A DNA stretch of 64,000 nucleotides from Theodoxus fluviatilis (lineage: Eukaryota > Mollusca > Gastropoda > Cycloneritida > Neritidae): assembly GCA_034096865.1 (NCBI GenBank), contig JAWQFJ010002855.1, positions 182,001 through 246,000 of the forward strand, read 5' to 3'. The translations under genes and the position numbers were made by a program. This document shows, in pieces, positions 1 to 20,557 of the stretch; positions within the stretch are counted from its first letter, which is position 1; every line of letters begins with the position of its first letter. Under the pieces are notes generated by a model. That model saw only the letters and a list, made by a program, of their open reading frames with translations, did not search any database and had not been told where the DNA came from.

Positions 1-196
1 GAAAACAGACCTGCCAAATGCTACGCTTTAGGCGTAGCATGCTACGCTTTCGACATGCTTGCTACGCTTGTCCATAAAAACAACGCTTTTCCTGCGTGCT
101 TGAACTTTTGACCACGATGGAGAATCCCCCCCCCCCCCCGCTTTCACGCCGCCAGTGCAGCTCATCACGCCAACCTCACAGCTTTATCTCTCCCAG
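1..196. other. Window edge: short palindromes and poly-C
   Basis: Positions 17-75 contain several copies of GCTACGC and its complement GCGTAGC, forming short inverted repeats. A run of 13 C follows at 127-139. No coding exon is visible. Confidence 0.5.
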
Positions 197-509
197 TCAG
201 AGAGTCCACACATGCCAGCATATGGAGAATTCCAAAGACACAGTTTGTGGGGTTGAAGACTCTTCTGGAGTGTGGAGTAGCCATGGCAGTGTGCCAGTTC
301 AACAGAGGAGCCAGCACCATTGCATCCTGCATGACAGATGCAGGAGTCCCAGGTGGTGAAACAGTTTCAGCTCTGGTGCTAGGAAACGCAAGTCCGAGAC
401 TTCCCACATGGACAAGATGGCCAAAGCAAGAAAGAAGCTGCAGAAGACAAGAAGGGAAGAAGAGAGGAAGAAAGCTGAGGGTCCCACTTATGGTTCTGGT
501 GCATTCTGA
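197..509 (+). pseudogene. C-terminal fragment of a transposon-type protein, frameshifted
   Basis: Read with one frame change near 390, this stretch gives a segment with the motif AVCQFNRG followed by a basic tail (KARKKLQKTRREERKKAEG) ending in PTYGSGAF and a TGA stop at 507-509. That layout resembles the C-terminal end of multicopy transposon-encoded proteins (MULE-like) seen in aquatic invertebrate genomes; this is recalled family knowledge, not a search result. No upstream catalytic domain is present, so it is a relic. It lies on the opposite strand to SUZ12, whose continuation should lie further left. Confidence 0.4.
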
Positions 510-1267
510 TGTTGCATTTCTCTCCTGTGGATGATGAACAATGTGTACCAACAGTTTCCAATGTTCAAGCTTCGTTTTCTCAAAATCGCGTTTTTGTGCA
601 CTGTGACCCAACGAGGAGAAATGGTGGGGAGTCACAGTTTCATGTACAGTTCTGAAATTTTCACCATCTACTGAACAATGTGTGCTGATTACAAGTAGAG
701 ATTTTCAAGGAGCAGTGTTGACCAGATGTGCTTTACTTTGATGATTATATTGACAGAAACCAGGTCAAAAATCGACACGGAAGTTTACAACTTCAACACT
801 TTTATTTCACTGAGCTTTCCTGCAATACAGGTATTTACTTAAGTTAATTAAGATTATAGTAACATGCTAACTCTAAGTTTTTGTCTTTTTGTGCACTTTA
901 AGTGCTGTAACCATTTTGACCAATTGTGTCACCGTCAGTGAAAATAAACATCTTCAAAATACAAAATGTATGGCAGTTAGCTTGATCAGATTTGGTGTGA
1001 AGTATAGTATTATGATGCTGAACACCTGTGCAAAATTTCATAAAGATACCATTAGTAGAACCTATGGAAATGAAATACCAGTTTTCTCGAGTAGCGGCTA
1101 CCCTTAATTCAGCGTCTATGACATGCCAAAGGAAAACAAAACATGTCATAATAGGAGCTTTCCTGAACCTATCCATCATGTTTTAAATATATGGTCGATT
1201 GTTCCTGGGCCAATAGCTTAGAAATGGATTTACATGCTTTACAAACAGTCCATCATAGCAATTCTCT
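510..1267. other. No gene seen (inside SUZ12 intron 4)
   Basis: AT-rich sequence without a coherent open frame or an obvious repeat. It should belong to the SUZ12 intron downstream of exon 4. Confidence 0.5.
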
Positions 1268-1475
1268 AATGGCTCAGCTGGTAGAGCGTTTGACTCTTGG
1301 TCATGCATGACCAGGTTTGATTCTGCGCTGAAACTTTTTTTTTTTCTTTTTTCGAGAGGTTGTCGGTTCGAACCCGACCTGGGTTTTTGTGTTTTTATGT
1401 GTGTGTGTGTGTGTGTTTTCCCCCTCTTTTCTCGAGAGGTTGCGGGTTCGAACCCGATCTTTTTTTACATTTTTT
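1268..1475 (+). repeat. tRNA-like SINE with repeated B-box segments
   Basis: A tRNA-like head (GGCTCAGCTGGTAGAGCG, an A-box type sequence, then GGTTTGATTCT) is followed by two more T-arm/B-box copies, GGTTCGAACCC at about 1364 and 1445, each preceded by TCGAGAGGTTG and followed by T-rich sequence. It does not fold as a complete tRNA, so it is a tRNA-derived repeat rather than a tRNA gene. Confidence 0.55.
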
Positions 1476-3225
1476 TTTATATGCCAAAACCTGGAGGTTC
1501 AGCGCCAGCGGTTTTTATTAAAGGGGAGGTAAATCTTCTGCGCCCCATGTTGTGTTGATAGACGCGAAGAAAGTGTTTTCTTTGCCACAGACATCGTTTA
1601 TGCATGTTTAAATGTATTCTGCATGAATAAAGTCCACTACTGTGTCATCCTTACTTGCCATTACTCGTGCATACAGGGCGCTTGGGGCAAATAAAGCCCG
1701 TTCCAGTCCCAAAATGATGTTTCTGAGGGTTATTTTACGCATCGACGGCCAGTGCGGGATCGAAGACGCCATTTTGAAAATGATGCAAAATCGTCTGAAT
1801 CATCTCGGATTGGTGATTCACAGCGCTGCTCAGCGCTGAGTGAATCACGCCCCAAAATTGCTGTTCAGGAGTGAATCACACGCAGCGCTGAGCAGTGCTT
1901 TGCAGCGCTGCACCTCCTGTCATTCTGTGTCAATTAGCCAGTGCTGGACTTGTCTTTAATGAAAACACTGAGTTATTGTGGCCCTTATTTTCTTCAAAGA
2001 ATTTCACAAAGTAAGAAACCAAAGCATATTCAATTATGTTTGTTAGCAAGATGTCAAGGTTACAACTAGGTAGTGGCAGCCTACGTGTGTTTATGTGGGA
2101 AACTCCTTGCGAGACCAAAAATACATCGTTTTGTATGCGATTTTTGTGGTGTGCAAATGTCACGTTTGTCAGAAAAACTAAGTGGAAATAAAAGATGTGT
2201 CTCCTCTCTCTTTTCTGCTAATTTTGTATTCGTGAAGTGTGAGTATAAGGGTCCGAAAAAACAAAATAGAGCACTACCCGTTAGCGCTGACGCGCGCAGC
2301 GGTCACTGGCTACACATTTTCGACAGCGCAAGGGAAATCTCCCCTATCTGCTCTCCGTTCGCTGTTATTGTTCCAAAAATAAATCAGACCAGAGGGAGAA
2401 AGGTAGTGGTCTCGTTTTCTAAACCTCAAACTTGGTATTGTCAATTAATGAGAAACTGAAAAAAAACTATCAAAACTGTGCTAAAAATTAAGCTCTTTCT
2501 CGTGTTTTCTACGGTTAAACGATTGAATTAATCATAGCGGAACCTATACATTTCAGAAAAAGCAATTAAGGACAGAGTCTACACAAAACTTCTGGCTTCC
2601 CTGATAGGCGCTACGGCAACAGAGAGACGTAACATCAGAGCTGAGAATCATGCACTTTGTCAGGCTTTCTTGTCGAGTGTGAACAGACTATGCCGACATC
2701 AACTGGAGAAGTACATTCAACAACCATCAAAAGAAAGTAGCATTTCTCATCTTGGAAAAGTAGTGCTCACAATGTGTGTTGCTCACAATGTGTGTTGCTC
2801 ACAATGTGTGTTGCTCACAATGTGTGTTGCTCACCTTTCTTTTTTTCTGGCATACTTTCAACAACAAAAGTTCAACTTCGGCATGTTCAGAATCCAGGCA
2901 TACTGAAAAATGAATAGATAGCACTTTTAGTTGATTACACCAAATGCATATATATATATATAATGGAATGCATATCCGATTTTATTATGAAAATGATTGC
3001 ACTGATTAAAAGTCAACATTTTCTCATCACATTTGCATTTGTTTTCATACATTTTCTCACATGGCAGAATAAGCGGTTGATCTTTGCTTGTTTTTTGTTC
3101 AAAATAAGCTAAAATACACAGACACCATGTAACTTTTCTGAACTGTTTTTTTACACTTGCTTACAAGAATGAGAACTGTCTTAACAGAATAGACAAAACT
3201 GCCTTTTCATCTATCCATCCACCCA
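1476..3225. other. Non-coding stretch with hairpins and a short tandem repeat
   Basis: A cluster of inverted repeats built from GTGATTCAC and CAGCGCTG lies at 1813-1915. A 16-bp unit (GCTCACAATGTGTGTT) is repeated four times at about 2764-2834. An open frame at 2073-2459 has no recognisable domain. No SUZ12 exon was found here on the minus strand. Confidence 0.45.
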
Positions 3226-3365
3226 CCCACACACAGAAATATATTTATATTGATAATAAATTTCAGACATGGTACTCACATTCAGAGCTTTGGAGTTCAA
3301 TTTGTCCCTCCACCCATCCACACACAGAGATATTTTTATTGATAAAATTCAGACATGGTACTCAC

Positions 3366-3385
<20 letters not shown>
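3226..3385. repeat. ~75-85 bp tandem duplication including the exon 4 splice donor
   Basis: 3226-3300 and 3311-3385 share CACACACAGA.ATAT, TTCAGACATGGTACTCACATT and CAGAGCTTTG.AGT. On the minus strand the copied part is the 3' end of SUZ12 exon 4 plus its donor and the start of the intron. Confidence 0.75.
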
Positions 3386-13618
<10,233 letters not shown>

Positions 13619-14585
13619 ATCTTCCCCAGAATACAAGCCACGACCCCACTCAGTCCAATTCCGCGGGAACCGATCATACACAAAGCACGTTGGAAGCGAT
13701 GCAATGTGGGATTGCCTGTAAATGGCATAACCGGAAGTACCAGTGAGTCTGGTCGCTGCCCGCGTCGTGCGCCAAATTTGAATTCGACGAGAGAAAAATG
13801 ATTAGCCGTGCTGTTCAAATACGTTTGATTGTGTTACACTTTTTCGTGCGTGATGCACAAATGTTGTAGTCATGTGAAAGCAACGTTCTGTATGTTCTGT
13901 TAAAAGAAAAATTACTAAAGTGAAAAGATATTCACAAAGACTCTGATATTCATGTAGCCTACAAAGAGCAGTGCCGAGTGCGCTTGTTTTCCCTCCTCAC
14001 CAATCTCTAGATAATACAATACTCTCATAGAATATAAACTTCACGTTATTTTTCATAATTATCGACATCAGTCCTGAGTTTGGGAGGAACTGATAAATTA
14101 CGCGCGATGCGTTTATTCTTTGGTTTATTATATAAACGAGCGTCTCTTCTCTCCCCTACCCTGTTTCTGAGAGGACGCAATTACTGAATTACAGCAGAGA
14201 AACAATTACACAGAAATTCTTCAAGTCCGTTGCTTGAGGGATTTCGGAGAAAGAAGCCTATTTGAAGAAAAGAAAAGGTCGAGGTCACGTTGGAGGAGGA
14301 AAGTTCGAATCACAGAGAGTGGGTGGCTGTGTACGTAGGCCTACGTGGGGGCATTCTAGTAAACTAGAGATTTCGCCTACCGGCAAAAGTACTACTGACT
14401 CGGGTTTACAGAATGACGTGGGGGGTGATCGGACGTGAGAGTTGTTTTTAAAAAGCCGAACGATCGAGGTAGATGAGGTTATGCAAGGCTAGCTAGACGT
14501 GTTTTGTACTTTGAGTATGCGAAAGATATAGCGACAGGAAGTTGGCAAGAAATTTATTTGGCAGTGTCAGCGTCGATGCATGAGT
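13619..14585. promoter_or_regulatory. Upstream region of SUZ12 (5' UTR/promoter, unresolved)
   Basis: The sequence left of the SUZ12 ATG in transcript direction is more GC-rich near 13620-13800 with several CpGs, as expected for a housekeeping promoter. No TATA box was identified at a fixed distance, so the transcription start is not assigned. A second locus around 14354-14415 shares segments (CGCCTACCGGCAAAAG, ACTGACTCGGGTTTACAGAA) with 14830-14870 and 15885-15910, which suggests repeat DNA. Confidence 0.35.
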
Positions 14586-14705
14586 GCGTTAATTAGCGCG
14601 CGCCAGTGTTTGTGTGCGTGCGTTAGCGCGCGCTTATAGTGCTTGCGTGCGTGAGCGCGCGCTCATGTTTGCGTGTGTTAGCGCGTGCCCGTGTATGCGT
14701 GCATC
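14586..14705. repeat. ~28-bp degenerate tandem repeat, alternating purine-pyrimidine
   Basis: Four imperfect units, each with GCGCGC (or GCGCGTGC) followed by GTGTTTGTGTGCGTGCGT-like sequence and TTAG/TGAG. The alternating purine-pyrimidine run is prone to Z-DNA. Confidence 0.65.
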
Positions 14706-14919
14706 CGCTGGTTCCTAATTAATGCCGTGGCCTTCAGCTAGGCTTCATCGTTAATTGTTTTTTTTTCCTTTCGGTTACCGCGCGCGCGCGTGTATGTACG
14801 TGCGTGTGCATACATGTGTGTGTGTGGAACTATTCTAGTTCGCCTGCCGGCGAAAGAGTCTCTAGCACAGTTTATATCACGTGATGGAAGGATTCCGTCG
14901 GAAATATTCAAATATATAG

Positions 14920-15510
14920 AGGTCACATATGTGACTCTCCATCGCCAAATGAGTCGGTTGCGCAGTCGAGTCATTTTGCGCAAACCGCCCACAAAGGAGG
15001 TTGGGGTTGTAGTGGTCGACTTCGAGATTTTTTTTTTTGCTTCTCTAGTCCCTTCTTCATTGTATGAGTAAGTTTCGAGTTTGAAATCAACATGTAAGAG
15101 TATGCTTTATGATGTTTTTGGTTGTGGTGGTAAATCGTCCGCTAACTGATCGTCAACATCAAGCATTTTTCAAAGTTTCGTACCCACCACTGCAACAGAT
15201 CGACGGGGGAATACCCTAAGCTGCCAACCAAAGCCAAAAACCACTGCTTCATCTCTGTGTCAAATTGCATGAGTCTAGAATAAGGGTTGCTAGGGAAAAA
15301 GGGGGAATAATATATGTAAACTTCAAGCGCGTATTTTTAGGGTGTCGATCTTCAAAGTCATGTGAAATCGTGTAGGATAGTCATATGTTCATGATTATTG
15401 CACCATTGAGAAGCTTGTTGTGTGCTCTTTTTGAAAACATACAGATATTAAAATGTTCAAAATGCGACGAGTGACTCATTCTGTGATGGAGGGTCACATA
15501 TAAGAGGCTT
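14920..15510. mobile_element. Putative MITE with ~35-bp imperfect inverted repeats
   Basis: ATATGTGACTCTCCATCGCC then AAATGAGTC (about 14926-14955) is inverted at about 15465-15502 (GTGACTCATTCTGTGATGGA then GGGTCACATAT). No coding capacity lies between. Boundaries and target duplication are not fixed. Confidence 0.5.
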
Positions 15511-15685
15511 GTGAGATAGTCGTCTGCTCCCTGACATATACGCCGTTTTAAAGTAGTTCTGAGACTATTTTGCACAAAACTCCTCAATTACGCTTGTTGA
15601 TGCAATAAAAAAGTTTTTATTCGATAAAATAAAATGTTTGTGTTGAAATGGAAACAAGTTTTGACATCTGAATGATTTCTGCAAA

Positions 15686-15753
<68 letters not shown>

Positions 15754-16892
15754 AGGTGGGGGAGGGGGGGAGGGGGAGGGGGGGGGGGGCATAATGTCTG
15801 GAGCTAACTGTTTTTGGCGCAATGCTGTAATGCGAAGGGTCAAGTCTATTACGCATTCATTGCGAACTGCGCCATACAGTCACTATACTGACTCGGGTTC
15901 ACAGAATGTAGAACTATATGCACTACTTTCAGGTTTTGACTGAATTCAGATTTGTTTCCATTTTAAACATAAGTTTACGTTTTTTTCTCTAATGAAGCTA
16001 ACATTTTACTCATGAAGTACGAGATTATTTTAAAACAGCAAGGACGTACGTGTTGCTTTCGCTAGTATCTTGCGAGGAATAGGCCGGTGTCAACATGAAG
16101 AAAGCAGGCGTAAAGACAGTCAAATGTTACTCTTGCTGACGCCGGCCTATGCCTATCAAGATCTCTCGTCTATATATGTGGCCCAGGTAAATCTGCAGCT
16201 CTGCCTACAATCCCATCTAACCTTTCACTGGTACTGTCCCATCCAAATTGTATGTGTGGTGCTGAATCTACGTGTATATACTTTCTCAGTAATGGGCAGA
16301 AACGTAATTACAACATTTCGTTCCAGTAGCATATAACTATAGGGCAATTCCATACTGCCGTAGCAACTAAACCCCCTTCACAATTACACCTCGCATCCAC
16401 ACGTACTTCAACCCGGCCCTTCCCCCTCTCCTCAAATCCCCCCCCCCCTCCCCCTCCTCCGGACCCCCCTCTTCTCCATTCCCCACTTTCCTTTCGAGGC
16501 ATTTTATGTTTTCCTTCATCAATAACTGTAGCCAAAAACAAACATCATACATTCATGTCGATAGCCACTCCGTTAGGCCTATTATCGCAGTTCTTGGCTA
16601 AAGAGATGTATTGTTCCGTTCAGGATTCATTGAGAGATACATCATTACATGCCATGCTCATCTCTTAAATCGACAATCGTTTAGCAAGGTCATTCACGTG
16701 CATGATAGCGTTTTTAACTGTAATAATTATAAAATATCCACAGGATGTACGTAGAACGACCTTCATCTCTTCTTTGAGATTGCTAATGTCAGTGTATGCA
16801 CATTCTTTGTTCTACTGCAACTTTCCACCTTGGGGCCATGCAGTCATGATTACGCAATATACCTGGCTGAGGATGTCTAATCTCTAGACGGC
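15511..16892. other. Intergenic, no gene seen
   Basis: Contains (GT)n followed by poly-G at 15687-15790 and a C-rich tract at 16420-16470. Open frames are short and low-complexity. Confidence 0.5.
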
Positions 16893-16923
16893 TCATGGAC
16901 GTTTCGCCCCATTTTCGGCTCAT

Positions 16924-17067
16924 GGACGTTTCGCCCCTTTTGCAAGTTCGCCCCAACCACTTCGCCCCACATTCTTGCCGGTTCGCCCCACTATCCAAAC
17001 CCTAACCCTAACCCTAGAATGTGGGGCGAAGTGGTTGGGGCGAACGTGCAAATGGGGCGAAACGTCC
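16924..17067. repeat. Large inverted repeat with telomere-like loop
   Basis: The arms 16924-16975 and 17016-17067 are 52 bp each and complementary at 50 of 52 positions. The left arm is built of TTCGCCCC modules. The 40-bp loop contains TTCGCCCC once more and (CCCTAA)2-3. A 25-bp part of the left arm (CTCATGGACGTTTCGCCCC) is also directly duplicated just upstream at about 16893. Confidence 0.9.
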
Positions 17068-17489
17068 AGCACCCTAAGACGGAAGAGGAAGGCAAATTTT
17101 CGAGACATGCAAATGATATGAAACTTTGTTTACTTTAGAGAGCTGAGCATAGCGGTGGTGTGATCTGCTTATCTTAGCCCTTGTCCTTCCCCTTTTAATC
17201 ATTTTGTGCATCCTGCCCGAAGGTACAGGTGCTTTTCTATACTGCGACTTTTTTTGCTTATGAATAGGTGTTCAAACAGCTTTAACTCCTATATAGTCAT
17301 CAAGTTTCTCCCAGTAGGTTTATCACTCCAACACCGTCTCAACTCCCCGGGGATCGTGAACCTGCTTGCAGACGAACGCGCCAAAATCCCTTTTCACAAG
17401 TTTAAAGCTCAACCTCCACGGGATCCCATTTTAGTCCTGTATAAGAAGGATTATTCTAGTGAAGCAATATGTCTATATTTATATACAAT
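17068..17489. other. Intergenic, no gene seen
   Basis: A plus-strand open frame starting at 17206 has no domain and runs into the SINE at 17490. Nothing else supportable. Confidence 0.45.
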
Positions 17490-17605
17490 TCTGGGATCTG
17501 GACAGGTTTGCACGCCGCATCTACTAGCCGCAAGCGACTGCAGGTCGAGCGCTCTATATAACCACTTGGCCACAATTTCCCTGATTGACGAACTACTTTA
17601 TGCTG
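17490..17605 (-). repeat. tRNA-derived SINE (Leu/Ser-like), minus strand
   Basis: On the minus strand it reads TTGTGGCCAAGTGGTTA (A-box type), then GACCTGCAGTCGCTTGCGGC, then a decayed B-box region and GATCCCAGAATTG. The same core is at 25371-25475 on the plus strand. Confidence 0.65.
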
Positions 17606-18275
17606 ACCCAGCCATGATGTAACCATGTAGGGCTGGCTGGTCCAGACTTCCTTCCTCCACACACACACCCCTTCCCCTCGATCCCCTACCACCACCCCAC
17701 TCCCCCACCCCCCATCCCGTTGTCCGTCCTTAACATCTCTGCACTGTTCGCCAGAATACTACAACTCGATGGTGTTCATATGCACATCATGATCACGTGA
17801 AGCAAAAATCAAGACTGGTGCAAGGCAGATAATCCTTGACGGTCAAAGCTGTGTCGTTTCTCATCAAATCTTGAGATTCTTTACCAAAACAAAACAGTGT
17901 TTGGAGGCCAGGATCCCAGTTCGTACCACAGTCGCCATGCTGGTCTTGCCCCTGCTGTTGCTGTTACTGGCCGCTCTGACCCCGGCACCACTGGTCATCT
18001 ACCCCAGTCCTGACATTGACGCCACCTCCTCTGACAAGTTCCACATCCACCTGACGCAGGGCAACTTCTCCAGTGACAGCTTCGTTCACATGGTCACCTC
18101 GGACGAGCGCGCCAAGACAGACAAGCACATCCCCTCCAACCACTCCGTGTCCTGGACACCCTTCGTATTCCAGAGCAGACACGTCACCGGGCGCGTCACG
18201 GCCTTCCAAGACTTCCGTACCTGTCTGGTCAGGCCCACTAGCTATGGCATCCACTGTCAGAGGGCTGGAACTGCG

Positions 18276-18408
18276 GTAGGCTTGGAGGTTACACTTTGCC
18301 CCCAACCATGCACCCAGATAGCCTATGAAAATCTTTATGTCAAGTTGAGTATGACTTGAGTGCCAAGTTTCATTCCATTTGGTGGTGTGATACTGGAGTT
18401 TTTTTAAT

Positions 18409-18486
<78 letters not shown>

Positions 18487-18767
18487 TCAATTTTATAAAC
18501 GTTGACATTTCAGTCCAACAGCAACATTCAATGGCACCAGCAGTAAGAATGATTGACACATATTTAATTGACTGGAGCTTTCTCAGTCTCTTTCCTCTTA
18601 ACCTCTATCAAAACCTGTACATCTACACTGTCATCGATAGTACAGGAAAGGGAAGGCAGATTCTCATTGGTCAGGGGAGTCCGTCAACACATCATATGGC
18701 CCTACATTTCATTCCTTATCTCTCTTCAGAAAAGTAACTCTGTCGCAGGCCCCTCCTCCTTTGGCAG
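18276..18767. other. GH49-like intron 1 with (AC)n
   Basis: Bounded by GCG|GTAGGC and TTTGGCAG|GAG. Contains about 35 AC units at 18415-18484. Confidence 0.6.
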
Positions 18768-19028
18768 GAGGCTGAGTTTGTGTTTAAGAAGAACACCCAG
18801 ATGGTGTCGGTGGAGTTCGACAACAGCGTCCATGAGGGCGAGGTCCAGCACAAACTCATGGTCTTTGCCGACCCCCTCGAGACTGACGTGCCCGGCCCCC
18901 AGGACAAGCACGTGCTCTACTAAGGCCACGGGGTGCACAAGCTGTCTGGCAAGCTGAGCATCCCTGACGACGTCACCCACGTGTACCTGGCCCCTGGAGC
19001 CGTGGTCCACGGAGGGCTCTACGTGGCG

Positions 19029-20239
19029 GTGAGGAGGGGGTGGGGGTTGGGCTGGGCGGGAAGATGGGGCCATAGCACCAAGCAAAGTGTCATGTGTACA
19101 CGAATTCTTCTGTTGGTCCCATTATAAGGGGGTTACAGTGTCAGAAACTAGAAGACCATCTATACTGGGAGACCGTCTTTGACTGACCTGCTTATTCATA
19201 ACCTGTCATCTTCTTCACGATTGGACAGTTCCCCTGAGGCGATGGCGTTCTTCCCGCCTAATCTTGTTATCTTGACTGTGGTTAGTTTACCGATCTAGAA
19301 TACAAGATACTACAAAAACAGAAGCATATATAGATATTTCACAAGAGCGCGACAGCCACAGAAGTATTAGAGCAAAAATATTGAGTCTATTTGACTTTTT
19401 GGACTTTCAAAAAAGCACAATTATAAAGCACTACGCTTTTTACAGTAGGAAGAAACAAAAATGTTAACACTGTAAATAGATCAAACGGTGTCAATACTCA
19501 ATGAAACAAACAAGCAATATGCAGTCATGTAATCATGAAATGTATCACCTTGCTGTGCACTTTTCCCCCCCTAAACTTTGTTAGAAAGTATTGAACACCC
19601 CAGATATTTATTATGTTTGTCAGTAAGAGCAATCGACTATTCACAGATAAGAATACAAGGTTTGGCGGGTAAAATGTCACAATAAAAAAGGTCAAAGACG
19701 GTATATCTGTACACCTGGTCTCCCAGTTCACGATATCAGCACCTAGAAGGAATACTGCTGCCTTGAAAGGGTTCGACAAACTGTAGACAGTTGTCAGGAA
19801 TGCTTACGCAGTTGTTTTGACAGAGTAGCTTTGAAGTTTCAGTAGTTTTCCCCCCATATTATTTCTGAGACTGTCTTACTTTAGAATATTCAAACCACCT
19901 ATGAAATTATTAGCACTCAATATTTCATCAGAACGTGTCCAGTGTTTCAAGCAAACCTTAAGTTTTTTCGATATTCAAGAGGTGTCATAAGAAACATTCA
20001 CTTGTTTTAAAGCAACAGTTTCTCAAACCAAATCTTCAGTATGCAGTGTAGAGGCAAAGACAATGTTTTGCCATGGAGTCGATAGGAAAAGATTGTTACA
20101 AAGACATATATGCCTGTGCCTGTATGCCTTTGTGTGATGCATCTTGAATGGTCACAAGCGTTATACCATCTGCCCAAGACACAGCAGATATCTTCAATAC
20201 ACATGCACCGTGCATCCCGCACTTGGCTTATTGCTGCAA
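19029..20239. other. GH49-like intron 2, no gene seen
   Basis: Donor GCG|GTGAGG is normal. The interior is AT-rich unique sequence without a coding signal. Confidence 0.5.
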
Positions 20240-20557
20240 GGCAACAAATACACCAAGTCCAACGGGCGAGGCGTTCTGACGGGCACGGGCTTCCACCACA
20301 AGGAGTTGGACGGCGGCATGCTGGACGTGGGCAACGGGGACCACAACGTGGTGGAGGGCATCGTGGTGGCGGACCTCGTCATTCGATACGTGCGCATGCA
20401 GGGTCACAGCGCTCACGTGACCTTAAACGACGTCAAGTTCCTTGGAGCGTGGACGGCCACCACCGGGGACGTCAGTTTTGGGGAGGGGGGAGTCGTCACG
20501 GACTGCTTCTTCAACTCCGATGACGACATCATGATAGTAGGCTGCTCCATGTCGTTG

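Larger units (their letters stand above)
17937..20557 (+). pseudogene. GH49 (dextranase)-like secreted glycosidase, disrupted and partial
   Basis: Three blocks read in one frame: 17937-18275, 18768-19028 and 20240-20557. ATG 17937 has a good context (GTCGCCATGC) and opens a signal peptide (MLVLPLLLLLLAALTPAPL). The N-terminal beta-sandwich part follows, then MVFADPLE, HVYLAPGAVVHGGLYV and GRGVLTGTGF, then FLGAW and DCFFNSDDDIMI. That order matches the GH49 family, secreted alpha-1,6-glucan endohydrolases with a right-handed beta-helix. An in-frame TAA at 18921-18923 replaces the Tyr/Phe expected after VLY. The third block lacks an AG acceptor (AA at 238-239 where phase requires AG). The usual W..QTDG motif reads W.ATTGDV. 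The C-terminal helix turns are not found. GH28-like relatives are an alternative. Pseudogene or null allele is inferred. Confidence 0.65.

Noticed and set aside
2073..2459. 128-codon plus-strand open frame with CDFCG
   Set aside because: A single CxxC is not enough for a zinc finger; composition is unremarkable.
17206..17622. 138-codon frame before the GH49-like gene
   Set aside because: Its 3' half is the antisense of a SINE; the rest has no domain.
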